Assembly: GCA_900550735.1 (NCBI GenBank)
Contig: URTD01000128.1
Span: 1 to 5,845, forward strand
Direction of reading: 5' to 3'
Length of the DNA stretch: 5,845 nucleotides
Source: an uncultured Collinsella sp.
GTDB lineage: Bacteria > Actinomycetota > Coriobacteriia > Coriobacteriales > Coriobacteriaceae
Part shown: in pieces, positions 1 to 5,733 of the stretch
Numbering within the stretch: position 1 is the first letter of the stretch
Layout of the letters: each line of letters opens with the position of its first letter
Program-made: the position numbers and the translations under genes
Notes under the pieces: generated by a model
The model's input: the letters and a program-made list of their open reading frames with translations, nothing else
What the model was told of the DNA's origin: nothing
Database searches by the model: none

Positions 1-634
1 CGGCAATGTTGGACACGATGGAGCGGTCGGCGCCCAGGATGCGGTTGAACAGCGAGGACTTACCGGCGTTGGGGCGGCCGATGATAGCCACGTTCAGCGC
101 ATCGGGGAACTCGTCGGCGATCTCGTCCTCCTCCTCGGGCAACAGGGCCACGATATCGTCGAGCAGGTCGCCCGTGCCATGACCATGCAGGGCCGAGAGC
201 GGCGTGGGCTCACCGATGCCAAGCGAATAGAACTCCCAGATGCTGTCGTTCTCGCGATCGGGGTTGTCGAGCTTGTTCACCAGCAGAAAGACCGGCTTGT
301 CGCAGCGCTTGAGCATGCGAGCGACCGACTCGTCCTCCTCGGTGACGCCGGTGCGGCCGTCGACCACAAACAGGATGACGGCGGCTTCCTCGGCGGCGGC
401 GAGGGCCTGGTCGCGAATGGACGTGGCGAAGACGTCATCGCTCTTGAGCGGTTCGATGCCGCCCGTGTCGACGATGGTGAACTCGCGGCCGTTCCAATCG
501 GCCGTGTGGTACGAGCGGTCGCGCGTGACGCCGCGGGACTCGTGGACGATGGCGTCCGAGGTCTGGGCCAGGCGGTTAACGAGCGTGGACTTGCCCACGT
601 TGGGGCGTCCGACGACGGCGACGATAGGTTTCAT
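1..634 (-). CDS. der: Ribosome-assembly GTPase Der (EngA), N-terminal part, cut by window edge
   Basis: Der is a cytoplasmic GTPase with two tandem G domains that acts in assembly of the 50S ribosomal subunit. The visible 211 residues hold the whole first G domain: the P-loop GRPNVGKS at residues 9-16, a switch I threonine in GVTRD (35-39), DTGG at 56-59, NKLD at 120-123 and an SAL motif at 147-149. A short acidic linker (about 167-175) follows. The second G domain then begins with its own P-loop GRPNAGKSS (186-194) and the switch region SIVSNIA, where the window ends. The family is usually about 440 residues, so roughly half is missing to the left. The start ATG is the one read at 634-632, preceded by a strong Shine-Dalgarno. 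It lies 10 nt downstream of the DUF512 gene, whose stop overlaps this ribosome binding site, so translational coupling is likely. Seen: paired G domains. Inferred: same operon. Identification is essentially certain. Confidence 0.97.
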   Translation of the reverse strand, partial: MKPIVAVVGRPNVGKSTLVNRLAQTSDAIVHESRGVTRDRSYHTADWNGREFTIVDTGGIEPLKSDDVFATSIRDQALAAAEEAAVILFVVDGRTGVTEEDESVARMLKRCDKPVFLLVNKLDNPDRENDSIWEFYSLGIGEPTPLSALHGHGTGDLLDDIVALLPEEEDEIADEFPDALNVAIIGRPNAGKSSLFNRILGADRSIVSNIA

Positions 635-639
635 CTGCT

Positions 640-646
640 CTCCTTT
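640..646 (-). promoter_or_regulatory. Shine-Dalgarno of der
   Basis: The minus strand reads AAAGGAG five bases before the der ATG. Its first two bases are also the last two of the TAA stop of the upstream DUF512 gene, so ribosomes ending there sit directly on the der initiation site. This site fixes the der start. Confidence 0.85.
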
Positions 647-2087
647 AATGGGTAGGGTCAGTGGAAGTGTTAGAGTCTGCGGGCACAATGCCAAGGATGC
701 GCTCCAGGGTATCGAGCAGCTCATGCGGCATGGTCGACACCACATGAACCTCGGCGCCGCGACTGGTAAGACTTGCGAGTAAATCGTCACGATGATACTC
801 GTCAAGCGTCATGCCGTCAGCGTTGAACATGAGCTTAGGCACAAAGAGCATAACCCCCGACAGATCTTGGGGCAGCTGCTCCAGAATGTCACACGCGACG
901 ATGAGGCCGGTCACGTCCACGTTGCCGCCAAAGTAGCGGTTCTTGATGGCTGTGACGGTGCCGGCGAGACCATACGGCGACTCCACAAAGCGCGCCACGG
1001 TGTCGCGTGCACTGGCGCCCGAGAGGCACAGCAGGTGTTGGCTGCGGGCGTCGATGGCCTCGCGGACGCGGGCCAGACGCTCGGCGTCGGCGGCAAGCAC
1101 GTCGTCGGTCTCGTCCAGATACGAGCGGATCATGCCAATGCCGTCGTAGTACTGCGGGTAACCGTCGTAAAAGTCTGCCTCGGGAGGATCGATGCCGGCG
1201 TCCAGATAGAACTCGTCGCTCATCTGGAAGGTGTGGCGGCCAAAGCGCTCATAGGCGCGGTCCTGGAACGGTCGAATCATGGCGATGGTCTCGCGCGCTA
1301 GCTCGGGTTTGTCGCTGTAGGACCAGCTAAAACGGTTCTGATGCTTGGTAAAGCCGAGCGGCACGATGCCCAGGCTCGTGATCTGCTCATGTTCCTCACA
1401 GAAGCGCAGGGTCTTTTCCAGCTCCTCGCCGTCGTTCATGCCGGGGCACAACACGATCTGCGCATGAATCTCTATGCCGGCGGCCATGATGGCCTCGAGC
1501 ACATCCATGCCGCGCTGGGCGTTGCGGCCCATCATGCGGCGGCGGACGTCGGGGCTTACGGCGTGGACCGACACGTTCATGGGGCTCATGTTGCGTTGGA
1601 TGACGTTTTGCACGTCCTCGTCGGTGAGGTTCGTGAGCGTGACAAAGTTGCCCTGCAAAAAGCTTAGGCGATAGTCGTCATCGCGAATATAGAGCGTGGA
1701 GCGGCCGCCCTTGGGGAGCATCGTCATAAAGCAGAACACGCAGGCGTTCACACAGGTGCGCATGCCATCGAAGATAGGGCCATCGAACTCAAGGCCCCAG
1801 TCCTCTCCTGGGAAGCGGTCGAGCTCGACGGAGGTGACGGTGTTGTCGCGCGGATCGAAAACCTCCAGGTCGACGGTATCATCGTCGGCCTCCCAGAGCC
1901 ACACAATCATGTCGGTGAGCTGCTCGCCATTGACCGTGAGCACGCGCATGCCCGGCTCGATGCCCACATCCCATGCGGGCGATTCGGGACGCACGTTCTT
2001 AACGAGCGCGCCCTCACCCGGCTCGGGGTCGCGGCTGCGCCCGTAATCGGCCACCTCGGCGGCGTATGCGGGTACGGTCTGGTCCAT
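645..2087 (-). CDS. DUF512 family protein: PDZ-like domain plus radical-SAM-type CX3CX2C Fe-S protein, function unknown
   Basis: This 480-residue protein belongs to the DUF512 family of putative Fe-S oxidoreductases, whose biochemical role is unknown. Residues about 26-80 form a PDZ-like domain (VRPESPAWDVGIEPGMRVL then VNGEQ). At residues 112-119 is CVNACVFC, the CX3CX2C spacing that binds a 4Fe-4S cluster and S-adenosylmethionine in radical SAM enzymes. The following LPKG...TLYIRDDDYRLSFLQGN block (about 124-147) is typical of the family. A barrel-like segment (SVHAVSP at 173-179, LCPGMNDG at 213-220) leads into the DUF512 region (about 225-470), with NRYFGG and VTGL near 383-394. There is no signal peptide or membrane segment. 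An in-frame ATG at 2252 would add 55 Arg/His-rich residues overlapping ispH; I chose the ATG at 2087 because it lies 2 nt after the ispH stop and starts before the conserved domain. An AAGGAG at 2107-2102 precedes it at a rather long 14-nt spacing. In Clostridia the gene is also often beside der, so a link to ribosome assembly is possible but unproven. Confidence 0.93.
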   Translation of the reverse strand: MDQTVPAYAAEVADYGRSRDPEPGEGALVKNVRPESPAWDVGIEPGMRVLTVNGEQLTDMIVWLWEADDDTVDLEVFDPRDNTVTSVELDRFPGEDWGLEFDGPIFDGMRTCVNACVFCFMTMLPKGGRSTLYIRDDDYRLSFLQGNFVTLTNLTDEDVQNVIQRNMSPMNVSVHAVSPDVRRRMMGRNAQRGMDVLEAIMAAGIEIHAQIVLCPGMNDGEELEKTLRFCEEHEQITSLGIVPLGFTKHQNRFSWSYSDKPELARETIAMIRPFQDRAYERFGRHTFQMSDEFYLDAGIDPPEADFYDGYPQYYDGIGMIRSYLDETDDVLAADAERLARVREAIDARSQHLLCLSGASARDTVARFVESPYGLAGTVTAIKNRYFGGNVDVTGLIVACDILEQLPQDLSGVMLFVPKLMFNADGMTLDEYHRDDLLASLTSRGAEVHVVSTMPHELLDTLERILGIVPADSNTSTDPTH

Positions 2088-2089
2088 GG

Positions 2090-2989
2090 TTAGCGGCAAA
2101 GCTCCTTGATGCGCGTGACGGCGCGTTCGATGTGTTCTTGTGGGGTGGAGGCTCCGGCAGTGATGCCGATGTGGTGAGCGTCGGTAAACCACGCGGCCTG
2201 GAGCTCGGAAGCTTCCTCGATGTGATACGTGCGCTCGCAGGCGTCTGCGCAAATCTGCGCCAGGCGGCGGGTGTTGCCCGAGTTCTTGCCGCCCACCACG
2301 ACCATGCAGTCGCAGCGGTTGGCAAGTGTGGCTGCTGCCTGTTGACGCTCACTCGTGGCGGCGCAGATGGTGTTGATCACACGCAGCTCCTGCACGCGCG
2401 GGGTAATGGAGGCCACGACTTTGGCCAGGTTCTGCGCGGTTTGGGTGGTCTGCACAACCAGGCCCACCTTGCCCTTGATCGGCAGCGCGTCCGCATCGGC
2501 GGCGCAACTCACGACCTGCGCGTCATCGCCGGCATGGCCCAGGATGCCCTCGACCTCGGGATGGCCCGGCTCGCCCACGACGAGCACGCGATAGCCCTCG
2601 CGAACCAGGCGCTCGGCGGCCACGTGAACCTTCTTCACGTAGGGGCAGGTGGCATCGACAACGTCGAGGCCACGCTCGCGAGCGGCTTCGATCACCTGCG
2701 GCACCACTCCGTGCGCGCGAATGATTACGGTGCCCGATGCGGCGTCGTCCAGGTTCTCGGCCAGGCCAACGCCTGCCTCAGCAAGCTCGCGCACCACGAT
2801 GGGGTTATGGATGAGCGGACCCAAGGTATGAACCTGAGTGCACTCCCCTGCCTGCGGCGCGGCGGCCAGCGCCATATCGAGCGCACGCTGTACGCCGTAG
2901 CAAGTGCCGGCGTGTGCTGCGATCTCGATGGTAGGCGCTGTTGCCTGGTCGGACGCGGTCGCGGCAGTGTTCGTAACGTTCTCGCTCAT
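2090..2989 (-). CDS. ispH: 4-hydroxy-3-methylbut-2-enyl diphosphate reductase IspH (LytB)
   Basis: IspH is the last enzyme of the MEP isoprenoid pathway. It is a soluble 4Fe-4S protein that reduces HMBPP to IPP and DMAPP. The 299-residue product has the three cluster cysteines: C30 (AGTCYGVQRA), C115 (VDATCPYV) and C209 (INTICAATSERQ). Substrate-binding residues are also present: H61 (LGPLIHNPIV), H93 (RAHGV), H143 and E145 (GHPEVEG), the TTQT stretch near 181-184, S237 and N239 in GGKNSGNTRRL, and S281 in TAGAST. About 20 polar N-terminal residues precede the conserved fold and are probably a disordered extension. An ATG at 3019 would add ten residues inside plsC; I prefer the ATG at 2989, which lies 2 nt after the plsC stop (TAG-CC-ATG). 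Only a weak AGG precedes it, so coupling to plsC is likely. All catalytic residues appear intact. The gene implies that isoprenoids are made by the MEP route. Confidence 0.98.
   Translation of the reverse strand: MSENVTNTAATASDQATAPTIEIAAHAGTCYGVQRALDMALAAAPQAGECTQVHTLGPLIHNPIVVRELAEAGVGLAENLDDAASGTVIIRAHGVVPQVIEAARERGLDVVDATCPYVKKVHVAAERLVREGYRVLVVGEPGHPEVEGILGHAGDDAQVVSCAADADALPIKGKVGLVVQTTQTAQNLAKVVASITPRVQELRVINTICAATSERQQAAATLANRCDCMVVVGGKNSGNTRRLAQICADACERTYHIEEASELQAAWFTDAHHIGITAGASTPQEHIERAVTRIKELCR
2102..2107 (-). promoter_or_regulatory. Possible Shine-Dalgarno of the DUF512 gene, long spacing
   Basis: AAGGAG lies inside the last codons of ispH, 14 nt before the DUF512 ATG at 2087. 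That is longer than the usual 5-9 nt, so initiation may depend more on coupling to ispH termination (TAA, two bases, ATG) than on this site. Confidence 0.4.
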
Positions 2990-2991
2990 GG

Positions 2992-3720
2992 CTAGAACCT
3001 GCCCGGATGCTCGGCGCACAGCTCGTCTCGCATAGCGTAGACGCGGTTCATGGCCTCGGACTCAAACCATTCCAGGCGCTCCGTGCGCTTAAGCCCAGCC
3101 GGTGCGTCGGAAAGCGAGACGGCCTTGCCGGCGCGGATCCAGCACTTCTTGGGACGCATGAGCTTTTTGCCTGCGGGCGTGATGTCGGACGAGCCGCAGA
3201 TGGCGAGCGGGTTGACGGGCGCCTTGCCCATCTGGGCGATGAGCGCAAAGCCGCCGTGGACCTCGGGCTTGATCTCGCGCGAGCGGATGCGTGTGCCCTC
3301 GGGGAAGATCAGGACGTCCTCGCCGCGCTGCAGCGCATGCTGGGCGGCGCGCAGGCACTTCATATCGGCAGTACCACGCTCGACGGGGATGCCGCCAACG
3401 TGGCTAAAGGCCCAGCGCACAATCTTGCTCTTGGCGAACTCGGACTTAAAGATGGGACGAATGCGGCGGCCCCCAAAGAACAGCGCCGTCTCCACGGCCA
3501 AGAGCTCGGCCATCGAGGTGTGGTTGCAGATGACCACGCTGCCGCGGCCTTCCTGGCGCTCAAACAGCAGGTCAGCGTCCTCGACCTTCCAGCGCCACAT
3601 GAGCTTGGAGAAGGCCCAAAGGATGGCCATGACTACGACGACGGTGCCGCGGATGAGCGCTGGAAACTCGGCGTAGGGGGCGTTGTAATAGTCCTCGGGC
3701 GTCTGCTGAAACAGGCGCAT
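2992..3720 (-). CDS. plsC: 1-acyl-sn-glycerol-3-phosphate acyltransferase (PlsC/LPLAT family)
   Basis: The family transfers an acyl chain to lysophosphatidic acid, giving phosphatidic acid for membrane phospholipids; the exact acyl acceptor of this 242-residue protein cannot be read from sequence. A single hydrophobic segment at about 22-41 should anchor it to the inner face of the membrane. The acyltransferase blocks follow in order: NHTSMAE (66-72) as block I, GGIPVERG (109-116) as block II, IFPEGTR (138-144) as block III and the VNPLAICGS region (169-177) as block IV. Block I normally reads HX4D; here the acidic partner of H67 is E72, a conservative but notable change. The length is normal and the frame intact. 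The start ATG follows the cmk stop by 3 nt and has a near-perfect ribosome binding site. The order cmk-plsC-ispH also occurs in other Gram-positive bacteria. Its sense-strand neighbours and spacing put it in the same transcript. Confidence 0.93.
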   Translation of the reverse strand: MRLFQQTPEDYYNAPYAEFPALIRGTVVVVMAILWAFSKLMWRWKVEDADLLFERQEGRGSVVICNHTSMAELLAVETALFFGGRRIRPIFKSEFAKSKIVRWAFSHVGGIPVERGTADMKCLRAAQHALQRGEDVLIFPEGTRIRSREIKPEVHGGFALIAQMGKAPVNPLAICGSSDITPAGKKLMRPKKCWIRAGKAVSLSDAPAGLKRTERLEWFESEAMNRVYAMRDELCAEHPGRF

Positions 3721-3723
3721 GGG

Positions 3724-4410
3724 CTACCTCCTTTGGTTGATAAGGTCCTCGATTATCGAGACGACCTCGTCGATGGTGTGGGCGGTGGAGTCGACGTGCA
3801 CGGCGTCCTCGGCGGGCACGAGCGGGGCGACCTCGCGGCTGCTGTCAAGCTTGTCGCGCTGCTTAAGGGCGTCGAGGGTCTCGTCGACCTCGGCCTCGAG
3901 CTGCTCGGACGTGAGCGGCTGGGCATCGTTTTGGTGACGCTGCAGCACACGGCGGCGGGCGCGCTCGCGCGGGTCGGCGGTCAGGAAGACCTTGACCTGC
4001 GCGTTAGGGAACACGACGGTTCCAATGTCGCGACCCTCGGCGACGATATCGCGGTCCTCGGCGGCGCGGCGCTGGTGGATGAGCATGGCGGCGCGCACGC
4101 CCGGGTAGGCCGAGACCTTGGACACGTTGGCGTCGACCTGCGGGGTGCGGATGGCGGCCGAAGCGTCCTGGCCGTCAATGGTCAGGCGCGTGTCCTCGCC
4201 GGTGCCGTTGGTAAAGCGGATCTCGATCTGCTCGGCGAGGGCGTCGATGGCCGCCTCGTCGTCCAGGTCGATGCCGCGGTCGAGCGCGGCGAAGGTGACG
4301 GCGCGGTACATAGCGCCCGTGTCGAGCTTGTTAAAGCCCAGCTGGCGGGCGATCTCCTTGGCGATGGTGGACTTGCCGGATCCGGCGGGGCCGTCGATGG
4401 CGACGATCAT
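3724..4410 (-). CDS. cmk: Cytidylate kinase (CMP/dCMP kinase)
   Basis: Cytidylate kinase moves phosphate from ATP to CMP or dCMP in the cytoplasm, supplying pyrimidine nucleotides and the CTP used in phospholipid synthesis. The 228 residues match the size of the bacterial enzyme (E. coli 227). Visible motifs are the P-loop GPAGSGKST at 7-15, the family signature LDTGAMYRAVT at 29-39, the nucleotide-binding EGRDIGTVVFP at 125-135, the LID arginine-rich segment RERARRR (148-154), and DSSREVAPL at 189-197 near the C terminus, where the Arg contacts phosphate. Nothing is missing. The ATG at 4410 is preceded by AAAGGAAG. Unlike the other junctions, a 66-nt gap separates it from the upstream pseudouridine synthase. 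I saw no -35/-10 pair or terminator hairpin with a T tract in that gap, so it probably stays on the same transcript, though an internal promoter cannot be excluded. Confidence 0.98.
   Translation of the reverse strand: MIVAIDGPAGSGKSTIAKEIARQLGFNKLDTGAMYRAVTFAALDRGIDLDDEAAIDALAEQIEIRFTNGTGEDTRLTIDGQDASAAIRTPQVDANVSKVSAYPGVRAAMLIHQRRAAEDRDIVAEGRDIGTVVFPNAQVKVFLTADPRERARRRVLQRHQNDAQPLTSEQLEAEVDETLDALKQRDKLDSSREVAPLVPAEDAVHVDSTAHTIDEVVSIIEDLINQRR
3726..3734 (-). promoter_or_regulatory. Shine-Dalgarno of plsC, built from the last codons of cmk
   Basis: The minus strand reads AAAGGAGGT, a near-perfect anti-16S match, ending five bases before the plsC ATG. It is formed by the final Gln-Arg-Arg codons and the first base of the TAG stop of cmk. 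The Arg codons are AGG, unlike the CGC/CGG used elsewhere in cmk, which suggests selection for ribosome binding. Confidence 0.9.
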
Positions 4411-4416
4411 GCAATG

Positions 4417-4424
4417 CTTCCTTT
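4417..4424 (-). promoter_or_regulatory. Shine-Dalgarno of cmk
   Basis: AAAGGAAG, with AGGA eight bases before the ATG at 4410, sits at the downstream end of the 66-nt gap between rluB and cmk. It supports the chosen start. There is no other upstream in-frame ATG. Confidence 0.75.
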
Positions 4425-4476
4425 CGATGATTGACGTGCTGGTATGGTTCGCGGGCGTTGGGGCGCGGCGGGTTGC

Positions 4477-5172
4477 CTAGCCCGTGTATCGCTCGCGGTA
4501 GGTGTTGCGCTTGGGTGCGGAGCCGTGGCTGCCGTGGTGACGCGTGCGGCTGGCGGGCGTGTCTTGGGGCTTGTCGCCGTTGCGCTTTGCGCTCGCCTGT
4601 TTGGGCGGGATGCCACCGCTTTTGAGGATCTGCACCTCGCGGTCGGTGAGCTCGCGCCACGAGCCCTTGGCCACGTCCTTGAGCTCCAGGCCGGCAAAGT
4701 TGCAGCGGTGCAGACGGATCACCGGATGATGAATCTTGCTCAGCATGCGCTTGACCTGATTCTTGCGTCCCTCGCGGATGATGACCTCGACGGCAGTGGT
4801 GCCGGGCTTGACGCCTTGCGGCGCCACTGCCTCGGCCTCGCGCGCGTTAATGACACGGCAGATTGCCGGCTGGCACAGGCCGTCGTCGAGCTCGATGCCA
4901 CGGCGGAGCGGTTCTAGATCGCGGTCGGTCAGTCGCCCGTCCACGAGCGCCTGGTAGGTCTTGTAGACGTGTTTGCTGGGGTGCAGCAGGTCCTGCGATA
5001 GGTCGCCGTCGGTGGTAAAGAGCAAAAGGCCCGTGGTGTCGCGGTCCAGGCGACCCACCGGGAAAAGTCCCGGAAAGCGGTCGCGGGGGACCAGGTCGGC
5101 CACACAAGGGCGCTCCTGCGGGTCGCTCATGGTGGTGAGGTAGCCGGTCGGCTTGTAGAGCATCAAGTACAC
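4477..5172 (-). CDS. 3' half of rluB: pseudouridine synthase catalytic domain
   Basis: Read from a GTG at 5172, this frame gives 231 residues but probably has no start of its own, as no good ribosome binding site precedes it. Counting from there, VGRLDRDTTG at 39-48 holds the catalytic Asp (residue 43; 131 in the rejoined protein). KTYQALV (71-77) carries the conserved Tyr that packs on the target base, and EGRKNQVKRM (134-143) is the family's C-terminal motif. After about residue 186 comes a 45-residue basic, low-complexity tail rich in Lys, Arg, His and Ser, likely an extra RNA contact. The domain itself looks intact. Confidence 0.8.
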   Translation of the reverse strand: MYLMLYKPTGYLTTMSDPQERPCVADLVPRDRFPGLFPVGRLDRDTTGLLLFTTDGDLSQDLLHPSKHVYKTYQALVDGRLTDRDLEPLRRGIELDDGLCQPAICRVINAREAEAVAPQGVKPGTTAVEVIIREGRKNQVKRMLSKIHHPVIRLHRCNFAGLELKDVAKGSWRELTDREVQILKSGGIPPKQASAKRNGDKPQDTPASRTRHHGSHGSAPKRNTYRERYTG

Positions 5173-5435
5173 GGCGCCCTGGTTGAGACCATGCCGTCGA
5201 CCTCGATGTGGTCGCGGTCGACGTCGACCTTGGTGCCCAGCTCGGTCGCGACCTGGCCGTTGACGGTCACGCGACCGGCGGTCATCAGGTCCTCCGAGCC
5301 GCGGCGGCTCGCCACGCCCGCGCGCGCCAAAAAGCGCTGCAGGCGCATGGTGTGCGGATAGACGGACTGGGCGTCGGTTGCGGGTACTGCGTTGCCCATG
5401 GCACGCGTCTCCCCTACTTCGTTAGTCCTCGTCAT
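5163..5435 (-). CDS. 5' half of rluB: S4 RNA-binding domain
   Basis: From the ATG at 5435 this frame gives 90 residues. The first 29 are a polar leader. Residues 30-80 are a complete S4 domain beginning MRLQRFLARAGVASRRGSED and ending in DRDHIEVDG; this domain positions the enzyme on rRNA. The last eight or so residues (STRAPCT) before the stop look like out-of-frame read-through, not protein, which places the lesion just after GMV. Alone, this half would bind RNA but not catalyse. Confidence 0.75.
   Translation of the reverse strand: MTRTNEVGETRAMGNAVPATDAQSVYPHTMRLQRFLARAGVASRRGSEDLMTAGRVTVNGQVATELGTKVDVDRDHIEVDGMVSTRAPCT
5183..5188 (-). other. Inferred frameshift point in rluB
   Basis: The minus strand here reads GTCTCAACCAGG across the lesion. 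With one more base (for instance AAA in place of AA) it would read Val-Ser-Asn-Gln-Gly-Ala-Val-Tyr and continue into the catalytic domain. Both frames are open through the S4/catalytic linker, so the exact base is uncertain by some codons; the position is chosen for the best linker sequence. Confidence 0.65.
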
Positions 5436-5730
5436 GTAAATCCTCCGAGGGGTCGTCGACGACCAGGGTCTCCAAGTCCTCGACTGCCTCAACATCTTCA
5501 ACATCGGTATCGAGCAGTTCGCGCTCTTCGTCCAGGTCTTCGGCCTGCTCCTCGAGCGTGGACTGAATACTGCGGCCGCTCAGGCGCTCGCGGATAAACT
5601 GACGCGACTGCTCGTCGGGGGCAAACTGCTCCAGATCGGGCAGATCACGGGTGGAGCGCAGGCCGAATTTTTCCAAGAAGGCGTTGGTCGTGCCGTAGAT
5701 GATGGCTTGACCGCGCTGGGGGTCGCGGCC
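5422..5730 (-). CDS. scpB: Segregation and condensation protein B, C-terminal part with acidic tail; 5' end lost or disrupted
   Basis: ScpB is the winged-helix (kleisin-partner) subunit of the Smc-ScpA-ScpB condensin that compacts and separates the chromosome. The recognisable part starts at GRDPQRGQAIIYGTT, the end of the second winged helix. It continues through FLEKFGLRSTRDLPDLEQF, a hallmark of the family's C terminus. It then ends in an unusual 46-residue tail in which 23 residues are Asp or Glu. About 102 residues are ScpB-like; the usual protein has roughly 90 more residues on the N-terminal side. The same frame stays open to the window edge. However, upstream of about 5730 it turns into an Arg/His/Gly-rich stretch (RHRRGRHGGKHQRGH) with no resemblance to winged helices, and the other two minus frames do not restore ScpB either. 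The gene is thus truncated, rearranged or joined wrongly here. It overlaps rluB by 14 nt, as expected in actinobacterial scpB-rluB operons. Confidence 0.82.
   Translation of the reverse strand, partial: GRDPQRGQAIIYGTTNAFLEKFGLRSTRDLPDLEQFAPDEQSRQFIRERLSGRSIQSTLEEQAEDLDEERELLDTDVEDVEAVEDLETLVVDDPSEDLHDED
5441..5446 (-). promoter_or_regulatory. Shine-Dalgarno of rluB inside scpB
   Basis: GGAGGA ends five bases before the ATG at 5435 and lies within the last codons of scpB. It favours this start over the ATG at 5399 and over the ATG at 5348 that opens the S4 domain; the latter has no ribosome binding site. Confidence 0.7.
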
Positions 5731-5733
5731 GTC

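Larger units (their letters stand above)
4477..5435 (-). pseudogene. rluB: RsuA/RluB-family 23S rRNA pseudouridine synthase, split by a one-base frameshift
   Basis: Enzymes of this family convert a specific uridine of ribosomal RNA to pseudouridine; by synteny with scpB and cmk this is the RluB type that modifies 23S rRNA. The S4 RNA-binding domain (about residues 30-80) is in one frame and ends at a TGA at 5165-5163. The catalytic domain is in another frame and runs to the TAG at 4479-4477. Adding one base near 5183-5188 joins them into a 319-residue protein reading ...VDGMVSNQGAVYLMLYKP, the expected linker between S4 and catalytic domains. The start ATG at 5435 overlaps the end of scpB by 14 nt and has a GGAGGA ribosome binding site; ATG at 5399 (GGGGAG upstream) is an alternative. 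Both halves keep good codon use and conserved motifs, so the break is either a sequencing/assembly error or a very recent mutation. No classical slippery heptamer was seen that would favour programmed frameshifting. Confidence 0.85.

Noticed and set aside
2088..2252. A longer form of the DUF512 protein starting at an ATG at 2252
   Set aside because: The extra 55 residues are Arg/His-rich, overlap the end of ispH out of frame, and precede the conserved domain. The ATG at 2087 fits the operon spacing.
2066..2995. A 309-residue open frame on the plus strand opposite ispH
   Set aside because: It mirrors ispH almost exactly, and ispH carries every catalytic motif; the antisense product resembles nothing known.
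2990..3019. An ispH start at 3019, ten residues further upstream
   Set aside because: It would overlap plsC by about 28 nt; the ATG at 2989 sits 2 nt after the plsC stop, matching the neighbouring junction.
3007..4434. A 475-residue open frame on the plus strand covering plsC and cmk
   Set aside because: It lies opposite two certain genes, and its Gly/Ala/Val/Leu/Asp-rich protein has no family features. Long antisense frames are expected where third codon positions are mostly G or C.
4411..4476. A promoter or terminator in the only sizeable gap (66 nt)
   Set aside because: A TTGACG occurs only on the plus strand without a spaced -10 box. The CGGG/CCCG pairing across the rluB stop is a 4-bp stem with no T tract.
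5183..5190. Programmed -1 ribosomal frameshift in rluB
   Set aside because: No X-XXY-YYZ slippery heptamer or clear downstream structure is visible, and this family is not known to use frameshifting. A single-base error or mutation is simpler.
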